Part shown: positions 12,401-24,400 of the stretch, piece after piece
How the letters are laid out: each line of letters starts with the position of its first letter
Position numbering within the stretch: the first letter of the stretch is position 1
Assembly: GCA_903813345.2 (NCBI GenBank)
Contig: CAIIXF020000009.1
Coordinates: forward strand, 9,976,030 to 10,040,029
Direction: 5' to 3'
Length of the DNA stretch: 64,000 nt
Source: Owenia fusiformis
Lineage: Eukaryota; Annelida; Polychaeta; Sabellida; Oweniidae
The notes under the pieces: model-generated
Databases searched by the model: none
Seen by the model: the letters and a program-made list of their open reading frames with translations, nothing else
Told to the model about the DNA's origin: nothing
Made by a program: the position numbers and the translations under genes

Positions 12401-15400
12401 TTTGCTACATTGTAAATACCTGTAAAAGCCCCAGTAGTTGTCCATGCAGTTCTTGGACTCTGAAGGTTCTGTATGATACGAGGGCTTGGGAGTGTGGTGG
12501 GGGATGAGTTTGCTACATTGTACATACCTGTAAAAGCCCCAGTAGTTGTCCATGCAGTTCTTGGACTCTGAAGGTTCTGTATGATACGAGGGCTTGGGGG
12601 TGTGGTGGGAGATGAGTTTGCTACGTTGTACATCAGCAGTGGATTGGCTGTATTGATACTGAGCATATTGTGACCAAACATTCCTGAAAACATACAATAT
12701 AAACATTCCTAAAAATCTTTATTATAAATTTCCGAAAATATCAATTAATAGTATACCTGAAAATACTGATTAAGAGTACATGTACTCCTGAAAATCACGA
12801 ATATGTATTATTGATTACATTCCACAAAATATCCATTGAAATGTTAAACAAGATTTTTATTTTACAAATTATAGGTAGTGAGGTAGCACCGAAAAATGTA
12901 CCCGATTCTGAACAAATTGAAATTACTTGTTTCTTATGTATTTTTATGTGATACTTCAGAAAAATTTTGTCTGACGAGCCATTTCCGGGGCGAAAGTTGT
13001 CAAAATTGGGTTTTTGACCCTAAAAAGGAAAATTACAGGGGGTACATTAACATCATTGAATAATTCATTCAGTTAGTCTTCAATCATCATAATGATTTTA
13101 TTGAGAGTTGATGAGATCATTTTAAGGTAGTATGCAAACTTTCAATGGTCTGTCACTCGTGGTTGCCATGGAAACCACAATTTTTGCTGAGAAAATCCTT
13201 AATTTTGGTAAAACCTGTACCTGTACATAATATAGAATGTGGATTATTTTTCAAATCAACAGATATCAGAACATTTTAGCACTCTAAAAATCACCAGGGC
13301 TGTCCAAACATTTGTTTAAAGAGGAAGAATATTGCAATTTTTATGACTGGTAAGTGTCAAAGACCATACAATTACATAAGTGGTCAAAAGTGGGCGTCGC
13401 CCTCATAATAGTAGTTGATTGCCATTCTCTATAAATACAGAGTTTTACTTGACTTTTGAGATACATTTATATTGAATTTCTTTGGTTATACTTAATATCA
13501 AGCATTTTTACATCTAAGTGTTATAATTATTGCATGGGGATACAGGGGGGAGGGGGGGAGGGGGGGGGGTAGTAACAGAATTGGGAGGGGGCAGAGCTTA
13601 TCAGCCTTAAGTGTAAATCTCATCTACATGGTTCTAGATTTCATAGGGTACAGCTTCTGGGTCTTATTATATTCATCTCAATATATAAGATATATGAATT
13701 TACATGGTTGGTAAGTGTCAAAGACCATAGAATTACACATGTGATCAAAAGTGGGCGTCGCCCTAATCATAGTATATGGTTCATTCTCTATAAATACAGA
13801 GTTTAACTTGACTTTTGAAGTACATTTACTTAAAAACATCTTTGATTTATACTTAATGTCAAGCATTTCTGGTAAGTTATATATGTACATCTAATTGTAA
13901 TAGATTGTCTGGAGGTGGAGGAGGGGGGGAGAGTAACAGAATTGGAAATGGGCAGAGCTAATAAGCCTTAAATGTAAATCTCATTTATTTAGTTCTGGAT
14001 TTCAAGGGGTGCATCTTCTGGGTCTTCTTCACTTCTGGGTCTTCTTCATCTCAATATATGGGATATTCCAATTTACATGATTGGTAAGTGTCAAAGACCA
14101 TACAATTTCATAAGTGATCAAAAGTGGGTGTTGCTCTAACAATAGTAGATAATTCATTCTCTATGAATATGGAGTTTAACTTGACTTTAAGATTTATTTT
14201 TTAAATTAAAACTTCTTTGATTACATTTAGTATTGTAATATTTATTCCCTGTCTGGGGGGGGCAAGGGGGGTAGTAGCAGAAATGGGAGGGGGCAGAGCC
14301 AATGGCCAGTCAGTCTTAAGTATTAATATCATAGTCTGATCATTTTCATTCACCTCCCGATGTTAATATATTAACAATATCATGTGGGAGAATATACCAC
14401 TACACTTGCAGATTTGAGAGTCATTCAGTTGAGTGTATCTATATGGCGCTCCACCTTTGCCTTTTAAAAAGGTGCTATTGCTATTGCCCCTTCTGCATGG
14501 CACTTCATCTGTGAATGTGTGAAGTGCTAGGAAGGCTGCATATATGTCAGGGTCTATATTGGAGGAAATACCACTGACATCAGTCTTCATTTGTTTCCAA
14601 CTCAAATATCCAGCAGCACACTTTGCTGTATTTGCTTTTTGTTTTCATCATCATACAAGAACTAATTCCAGTCTTTAGGGACTCGTGTTTTTCTACCTTA
14701 AATAGGGCAAGGTGTCCCTCCCCTCTTTCAGGTTCCTTTATAGAATTTTTGATGTAATTATCACATACAAAAACGAATCAATCTGCAATTGTAGAATCTT
14801 GAAACAGTCTCCGCCAGATCCAGAAACAAAACTACCTTTCAAGTTGAATTATGGTTTTGGATAGTTGGGGTTTGTTTTCCTTATGACTTGTATACATTTA
14901 GAAGTTTTATTTTTCTTGCTGGGTTCTATTACAAATTTTGGTCCTTTCCCTTTGGCACTTGTGGGTACATGTTCATGCATAGGGATGCGTTTCTCTGTTC
15001 TTGCAAGAAGTCCAGTCAGTGTTCCTAGAGCCCAAGGCACAGGGCTCAATAGGATTCTAGGCTAATTTTATGTTCTTAAGCAAGATCGAAGCTGTTCAAA
15101 GATGTTTCATTCAGAATGTATTTGTATAAGCCTGTCCTGAGTACTTTTTACTGTCACTGTCACTGTTGCTGCTGTAGTTTGCTGCTATAGTTTTCAATTT
15201 CATATGTTTTATTAGATCATGAAATCTTTTTTTCAACTAATCTCAGATGGTTTCTCTTCATGCAATTTCCCCCTTTGACTAAAATTAGATGAGATCTGCA
15301 GCGACATCATTTGGCACAGATTTTCCTTATGATACACCGTAGAGATGACCTTCATCCTCAATGGTAAATGGATCAAGGAAGTCTTTGATTGCGGTTTTTG

Positions 15401-18400
15401 TCATCTTTATGTCTTCTTCTATACTTGCTATTTGTGCCTTTCCAAGGTCATTATGGGTGTCACACTCATCTCATCTCTAGATAATTTTCCTAAGTTGGTC
15501 TAATGAATGACTGTCTGATTGTTGTAACCATCTCATCCATATAATGCACTTATTGTCTGTATGGCCCATATTGCAAATCCTCGTAGTGAACCACCAGATG
15601 GACTGGAATGGAAACTAAATGACTCCATATCTTTCCAGTGGGTATTGACTGATATTCTCATACAAGAGATTGGTGATATAGCAACACCAGGAGATGAATC
15701 AGAAAACCCCAGAAGATGTACCCTATGAAATCCAGAATTAAAAAGATGAGATTTATACTTAAAGGCAGATTAGATCTACACATTCTAATTCTGTTACTAC
15801 TCACCCCTGCCCAAATGTAAAAACTATAATACTTACACAGATGTATTTACCAGAAATGCTTGACATAAATTATAATAACAGCAGTTCATAACTATGAATG
15901 TATCTCAAAAGTCAAGTTCAATTTTGTATTTATACAAAGAACCAATCATCTACTATTGTTAGGGTGACACTCCTTTTGATCATTTATAAATATGTAATTG
16001 TATGGTGTTTGACAAATCCTGTAAATTGTAATATCCCATATATTGAGATGAATATGAAGAAGACCCAGACGAGGTGCCCCATGAAATCCAGAACTATGCA
16101 GATGAGATTAAGGCTGATTACCTCTGCCCCCTCCCTATTCTGTTACTACTCTCCCCCATCCTCCCCAGGCAAGAACTATTACAATTAGATGTGCATTACT
16201 AACCAGAAATGCTTGAAATTAAGTATAATCAAAGAAGTTGTAATGTAAATGTATCTCAAAAGTCAACTTAGACTCTGTATTTATAGAGAATGAATCTATA
16301 AGGGCGACGCCCACTTTTGATCACTTGAGTAATTCTATGGTCTTTATACTTACCAATCATGCAGAATTATAATGTCCTATATATTCAGATGAATGTGAAG
16401 AAGACCCAGAAGATGAACCCTATGAAATCCAGAACTATGTAGATGAGATTTATACTTAAGGGTGATTAGCTTTGCCCTCTTCCAATTCTGTTACCCCCCC
16501 CCATCTACCCCCTCCCCAATGCAATAAGTATAACACTTACATGTACATTATTTACCAAAAATGCTTCATATTTAGTATAACCAAAGAACATCATTATAAA
16601 TGTATCTCAAAAGTCAAGTAAAACTCTGTATTTTTAGAGAATTGCAATCATCTACTATGATAAGGGCGACACCCACTTTTGATCACTTATGTAATTGTAT
16701 GGTCTTTGACACTACCCAGTTATGTTAATTGCAATATCCTTTATATTTAAATAAATGTTTGAACTGCCCTTGTAATTTTGAAAATGCTAAAATGTTCTGA
16801 TATCTGTTGATTTGAAAAATAATCCACATTCTATATTATGTACAGGTACAGGTTTTACCAAAATTAAGGATTTTCTCAGCAAAAATTGTGGTTTCCATGG
16901 CAAACACGAGTGACAGACCATTGAAACTTTGCATACTACCTAAAAATGATCTCATCAACTCTCGATAAAATTATTATGATGATTGAAGACCAACTGAATG
17001 AATTATTCAATGATGATAATGTACCCCCTGTAGTTTTCCTTTTTAGGGTCAAAAACCCAATTTTGACAACTTTCGCCCCGGATATGGCGCATCAGACAAA
17101 AATTTTCTGAAGTATCACATAAAAATACATAAGAAACAAGTAATTTCAATTTGTTCAGAAGCGGGTACATTTTTCGGTGCTACCTCACTAACTATTATTA
17201 ATTACAGCCTTGATACAACTTCACAACATACCGAGTCCCGTCAGTCCCAGACTTGCAGCAGTGGGGTTATTATTTGTTAGGAGTAATCCATCTTGTTCGA
17301 GTCCTAACAAGATGCGTCGTGCTTTATGCAAATTAGGTGCATTCCGCTCAATACTTTTAACAATCACAGATTTGCTTGGTTGTTTGGGTTTTGGTTTGAT
17401 GCTGATGAAGACGTCTAGTTGCTCCATTAGTCTGGTGATTCGTGCTGGAAGTGGAAAAGGACATGAATATAAAGACGTCTAGTTGCTCCATTAGTCTGGT
17501 GATTCGTGCTGGAAGTGGAAAAAGACATGAATGCACACAAAGCAGACAATTATGTTCGTGGGATGTTGATGTTATCTATCTGATGATTCTTTCAATTTAA
17601 ATTCTTTATGATTTAGGTTAACAGTTTGAACTGTTTGCTGAAATATATAATTTCATAATATTACTGAAAATGAAATCTGTTTCAAATAAGCACCTTGTCC
17701 ATCCATATGCCTTAAACAAAATTATTATATAACCCCAATTCAAATTATGAATATAATGTAATAGTAACAAAACAAAATGGTTGATTTTATAAAAGAGGAA
17801 AATATATATATAGACAAAGATGACCAGTAAATACCTAAATATGAAGCAAGAAAATAAAAAGTTTCCCGACACCCAGTCTGAGATACCAACCAAGAATAAT
17901 GCAAATCTTATTTTATCAAAGGATATTATTTTGAGACACCAACCAACAATATACATATCTATTTTATCAAAGGATATGTTTTGAGACACCAACCTGCATT
18001 AAGATATGTGAAATATTTGCTATTGCCAACAAGACCATCAGCGATGTCTGAATAAGTTAAACAGTTGATGTTAAAAGTGTTTTATGTATGAGAGATGTTC
18101 CATATGTGCCCATGGGGAAATATATTTAGATTTTAGGCCCTGGATCGATGGCCAGAGAAAATTTGTCAGTCACTAGCAAAAGGCTAACTAAATAAATGGT
18201 CACTTGAGAAAATTTTCACACGAGGGATGTTAGATAGGGATAAGTGTTAACTATAGAGAGAGAGTTTCACAGACTAGAGAGATATTATTTATGATCCTCT
18301 TACAAAGATTTTTTGAAACTTGCTAAAATGGTTTCTAGATCCCCATTTGTGTTTTATTTCATACTTACACTGATCTATAGTTTCTTGATCCTCTTTCATG

Positions 18401-21400
18401 TCAAACATCAACACTAGAGGGAGACAGTCGATCAGCTGTTGACGGGCCTGAAATATGCTCTCGATACTTCCTGTGAGATACACGGTGCCTTTACGCTGGG
18501 GGGTAACTGTCGTCTGCTCGGGAAAATGTATAGTAGCGCCTGTGCGCTGCATTATATGTTTAATGTTCATGCCGCCACGGCCTATTATGAATAGATGGTG
18601 CTGAGGTGCAATCTCCATTTGCATGCTCACTGGTAGTGTTCCCTGAAATATCAAAAAATTCAAAATGTAAAAATGTATGTAGGTTTTTCTCTTGCATTAA
18701 ATCCCTATGTTATCCCTGTCTCTTGCTAAGAAATACTCCGAGAAAGTTATAATGCAAGAGTAAAACTGGTATCAATGTGTACGCATCCATTAAAATCTAA
18801 GTGGTATTCCTTAATTGTCTTTTTCTCCATATAACCTTTAAATTGAAATTCCAAAATATATACATGTTAACATTTATCAGGCTGAATATTTAAATATTCT
18901 ATATCAAATAATTTTATAAATGAAAATTCTAAAATGAAATTTTTGTTGTAGGATTTCGATATTTGGATTTATCCCTTGGGAGGAAATGCAGATCTTTCAG
19001 TTAGATGCATATTTTTCTCATGGGATAACTCTCATATTTATACCCTCATGTATCCACTTACCCCTAGTGTCCCTGTTAAATGTTCCACCAATAGGGTCGT
19101 TGCTTCTTTGGTTGCCTTAGCGTTGCTAATCTGTCCACGTACGATCACCGTAGTAACATAGACCTTGGGACGTTGTTTTATGGTTACCGTGACATTATAT
19201 GTATCTTGGATGTGCTGGATTGGCTGTGATTGTGGGTCTGGTATGGGTTGGAGTACACCCGTGACAGGGAGCTCAAACATGTATACTAGCGGGAGAAGGT
19301 CCTACATGGGAACAACAGGAGAGTGAGATACAGTATACATACATACAGGGTTAGTGTTAACTGCTCGGGGGGGCCATTAACAGAAAAGTAAAGTTAAGAA
19401 TTATAAGGTCCATTGTTTTCTAACTATGACATCATTATATCCATGGTTACAAAAATTGATTTACGAATTCTTAACTTTATAAATTTCTGTTAATGACCCC
19501 TTGAATCAATCAGGCAATACATATAGTTGTGAATTTGAAAATTACCCAACGGCAAGGTCAAGGTGAAAGACTATTCGCACCCAGCTGAAATAAAATATTG
19601 ATGATCATAATTAAGTAACCACTTTCAGACATTTTTAGACTGAAGTAGTTAACTAAGAATCTTTTTTAAAAACTACTACTATGTGTTACAAACTACATTA
19701 TGATTTTTTCCCTCTTAGGCTTAACACACAGGGAGGACAAGAAAATATTTCCGATTAATATTTAATAAGTGTGGTGACAGGGACAACTAGCAACAACACT
19801 ATGTGTTTTAAATTAGAAGGGTTATAAGGCATATTGTGATACGACTGTAAAACCTGTATACAGTGAACACCTATGGAGCCACAAAAAATGTATTCACTAT
19901 CGGAAGGTGTTCACTAAAGAGAGGTGTTTACTAAGACAGGTTTTACTGTAATAACCAAATGATCAAAAACTTTCCAATCCAATTTGAAGCTTCAATATGA
20001 AATGCTACAATGATAACTCTCTGTAATATAATAATACTGTACAAAATTATCAACACTAAACTACTGCTAAAGATATATCTATTACAAATACATAATATTT
20101 TTTTTTTTATTTTATTTTTTTCATATTCATTTAGTATTACATTAACAGTGGTGGCACTTGATACCAAAAAAGGGTAAATCAGTGCTAAAATCAAAAGTTG
20201 AACATTATTAAAAATATTACAATTTATATGAATTGAATGAAGCAATAGTAATGTTTTAATAAGATAGACCTAATCCATTTAAGATATGCATGAATTAAAT
20301 TACTTACTCTTATTTTGACTCTAGCTTGCTCCACTCCAAGTGGCTGACCTGCGATTGAGACCTACAAAGAAAAAAACAGACATTAATTATTTTATATAAA
20401 CTATATAAATTTGCTAAATAACTTCTTTTTTTTAAAAATGCTGTTATCTGTCATTTTAATATTGAATTAATTCATTATCTGATTTTTTCCTCGTACGATC
20501 ACTGTAGTAACATAGACCTTAGGACGTTGTTTTATGGTTACCTGGACATTACAGTAAAACCTGTCCGATGGAATACCTCTCTGTAGGGAAAACCTATGAA
20601 CAAGGAATGCTTTTCAAAAGAACCAAATATTTTTCCATTGACTTACATGTTAACGGACCCTCTCTGTAGGGAAAACCTCTGAACAGGGAACAAGGAACAC
20701 TATTTTGGTGCAAATTATGAAAATTCACCTGTGAACAAGGAATATGGAATATTGGTGACACTGTATATTCCATTATTTTTCAGAGGTGTGAATATCTGAT
20801 TCTAAAAAGCTTGGATTAATATGATTGAGATTAAGATAAGCCAATTGTTTACAAGATGTAGCATCCCACCCACTGTTAATTACCCGGATATATTTTAAAA
20901 CTAATACTAATCTGTTTGTTACTAATTATCATGACACTAATTCTTCCTTTCAACAAACATAATTACATCAAATCAGTTGTGATAATCTAGGGATTGACAC
21001 AATTGTTTTATGGAGATAACAGATAAGTACATGTGTCATGTTGAGCCAAATCTATCAACAATTACAACCACTAGACATCATCATATGCCAGCAGCAGCGG
21101 CTAAAATCAACATCGGGAGAATGCTCCTTACCCTCACCTAAAGGAGGGAGGTGGGAGACCTTCATGCATCTTCCAAGATGTCACAACAAGGTCTAGCAAC
21201 CAAGTATGGAGTCGGCATTGGTAAAATCAATTAATGCCCAAATATATACAAAAAAATGTTTATTCGGCAATTCTGAGTTTGCTGTAAGTGCGGCTCCTCT
21301 CTATAGGGAAAACCTCTGAACAAGGAAACTTTCCTCCAGTCCGAAGAGTATTCCCTGTTCGCAGGTTTTACTGTATATGAATTTGAATATTACAATAACA

Positions 21401-24400
21401 AAATGTTCATGTTTCAAAAACCACAACCCACAATTAATTTATGCAATCCAAGACTTGACTTATATTTTATTTGAAAAGTGATGTATTTTCATTTTTATGA
21501 TCGCCATTTTTGTTTCAGACAATTTCAAAATTTGTCAACACTCCTATCATTAAAAGAAATAAATTGTGCACATTTTCTGAAAAATTTAAAAGATGAGATG
21601 TTTGGTGACCTTTCCGAAAGTACAACTTCCATGTATTCCTTTCAAAGTTTAAGGTAGGCATAGCTGGTGTTAATTTTAGACCTTATTTTTATAATATAAC
21701 CTCAAGCTATTTACTCATAAAATTTCCAAGCTATCCAAATGTGCTCTACTATACTAGTAGCAGCACAGTACATTCTTATCTAGAAAAAAATCCAAATCAA
21801 TATATGTTACCATAGAAACCATGATGCCATAGTAATCAAAAATATAACACTGGGATTCTTATGACAAAGGACCCAAGATTATTCGCTCCATTCTGTCTAC
21901 CTTAAGGAAGTATAGCTCAATTAAAGCTGTGTAAAAACTACACTTTGTTTTAGGAAATTGGGGACTTATAAAGTATTAACTACAAAGAGAATATTGATGA
22001 AAGAGATTTAACAGAGCCAACTGAAAACATCCTTTGGCAATGTTTTTTAAGGATTACAAATACTTTGTTCGCCATGGACAATATTTGAACTTAGCGCTCA
22101 AATTGCATTCTTTACATTTATACATGTGTATTAGCATTTTATACTATTACTTATGTGTATTCATTTATTATGGTATTAGTCAAATTCAAATGAATATATT
22201 ATTCAAATGAATATATTATAATATCAAATAACTAAACTTTTTTAAAGAACAGGTCCATTTAACAGTATATTGGTCAACTTATAAAATGAATTCTTTTATT
22301 TTAAACCAATTGTGTGTCATACATAAACCTTTAGTCTTTAAATGTGCAATTTTAAAAAGTCATAATGGTTTTCAGCTTCTTAAAAAAATAGACAGAAACA
22401 AACCCTGGACATTCTAAAGCTGTCAGAAAATGGTGAAAAACAATGTATTTACAAATTATTTACTGAACCAGGCACTTATAACTTAAACTTATCAAGCGTC
22501 TTTAAGGAATTAGAGAACAACTGTATGAAATGCTCGTATCAAATATTTCAAGGTAAGTTTAGAAGACAATTGTCCTGTTATATTGAGTTTATCAAGAGAA
22601 GAGACTTACCCCCCTACCTTACCAGTAGCTCCCCCCATAGCCTGATGATCTATATCAACAAATAGTCATCTGTCATCACAGTCAGGTGATTTACTTTCAA
22701 CACCTCAGAGTATTTGCATTATAAAAGGCTTCATTAAATAACGATATTAATCAATAAATATAACAGTCACTTAACCAGTGCCTGAAGGCTTAAGACGACA
22801 TTTCCTTTACAGGTCAATAAAAACAACAAATTCAGAACATAAGAGATGTGAAATATACAGGTAGTCTCAGGACGCCCTTGGGTCCTTTAAGTGTTTTTTC
22901 TTTACATTATTAATGCTGCACTTAATTTCAGGACTTCAATGATTGCCATAATGATGTCAAAATCCTGGATCAATCCCATTTGGGCAAATGATGCAAGAAC
23001 AAATTTTAGTCTCCAATCATCTAATTTGTCAGAGTCTCTCTTTCTCCACAGCTTGTCAGAGCCTGTGTATTCTAACTTAGAGATAGTACAGGATATGCAT
23101 CATGATAAACCATGACATCTCATTTCTTCGCAGCCCTGAGATGTTTCCATGTTTCAGGTGAAACAGAAAGATGCTATAAGTATCAGAATGCAGGATATGT
23201 ATCCTACAATGGTCTCAAATCATCTTAATCTATGCAATTGAGGTACACAAGGGCTTAATGCAAGACTTCCAAATTTCTCAGTGTAATTCTTGCATTCTAG
23301 AACTATTTATTTAGAAAATCAAGACCATTTAATTCGGACATATTGAATATTTATCCCATTAAATAAGCTAGTCCTGAAGCATTAAGATAACATTCAGATC
23401 TTTTACTAAGTCCCGATCTCTTAAAACTTTTAAACTAATATATACTCAACAACTCAGCACAATAGAAGAATTAAATATATAAATAAAGCTATGAAATTGT
23501 ATAAACTTAATCCTTGTAGAAGAAATGTTGAAAATCCAATACAAGCGAAAAGTAAACACAAAAAGTTCTTGTCAATTTAGTCAAATAACCGATGAATAAC
23601 TCTATTACATCAAGGTTTTTACTCAGATTCACCAACCTTAACCCTTTCAACTACTCAGGTTTCGCAGGGGCTGACTAAGAGAAGCATCTAAGATTTTACC
23701 ATGTAAAGTAAATAGAGAAGTATTGATAGGGTTTATTACAATGTTTGACTTAGGACTTTATTCATTGCTTTGATTTGAAATTCATAGGAATTCCTGTGTG
23801 TTGATGTGATTTTTAGTAGTGCTTATAAGGGGTCTGTTACTGAGCAGACGATTCTTTTGAAAGTAGTTCCGGTATGAGTGTACAGGTATTCAGGCCTATT
23901 AAAGTGATAAAGGGACATAAATCAATAACCAACTTATAAATAATAGAGTGCTTTCATTGATTCTATTCAACCTGCTTCCTCATGTGTACGGACATCGCTA
24001 TACTTGTCATCACTTATTGACAATGTAAATATACACAAAACAACAAATAAACAAATCATACAGAGTATGATGATATATACCTGAAAATAATATCTTTGTT
24101 CCAACTTAACAATACACTATACTTAGATACAAGCATGAGTTCTGTTAATCTACTTGATTTGGGCTTGTTTGTTTGTTTGTTTATTTGATGTTTCGATTTA
24201 TTTATTTTTATATTTCAAGGTCTACTTGACTATAGTGGCATTTATGGACCTCAATAATTTTATGCTGAGAAAATTATTATTTCACATTAACAATACCTTA
24301 GTGACTGTCTAGATTGTCTATGTGATAACATGTATGATTTCAATACCCAAACCAACATGTCAGTTGAAACGTAAACATTTCTTACAAAACAGTTTTTGTA

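Larger units (their letters stand above)
12877..17189. mobile_element. 4.3-kb inverted-arm element filling intron 7
   Basis: The left end AGTGAGGTAGCACCGAAAAA recurs inverted at the right end. The inverted homology continues for about 1.45 kb on each side (12,877-14,335 and about 15,700-17,189). The outer about 430 bp are single-copy arm. The inner part of each arm holds about three tandem units of about 340-370 bp with AAAAGTGGGCGTCGCCCT and a G-rich run. The 1.36-kb centre has only short frames. No target duplication, transposase, integrase or polymerase is recognisable. It is a large non-autonomous DNA element of uncertain class. Confidence 0.82.

Noticed and set aside
11772-12635. Regular repeat array resembling CRISPR
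   Set aside because: Units are contiguous with no variable spacers and lie in a spliced animal gene.
14363-15049. Minus-strand frames as a transposase of the intron 7 element
   Set aside because: No catalytic triad, zinc finger or family resemblance seen; both are too short.
12877-17189. Polinton/Maverick element
   Set aside because: Long inverted ends starting AG suggested it, but the body is only 4.3 kb, has no integrase or protein-primed polymerase, and no 6-bp duplication is visible.
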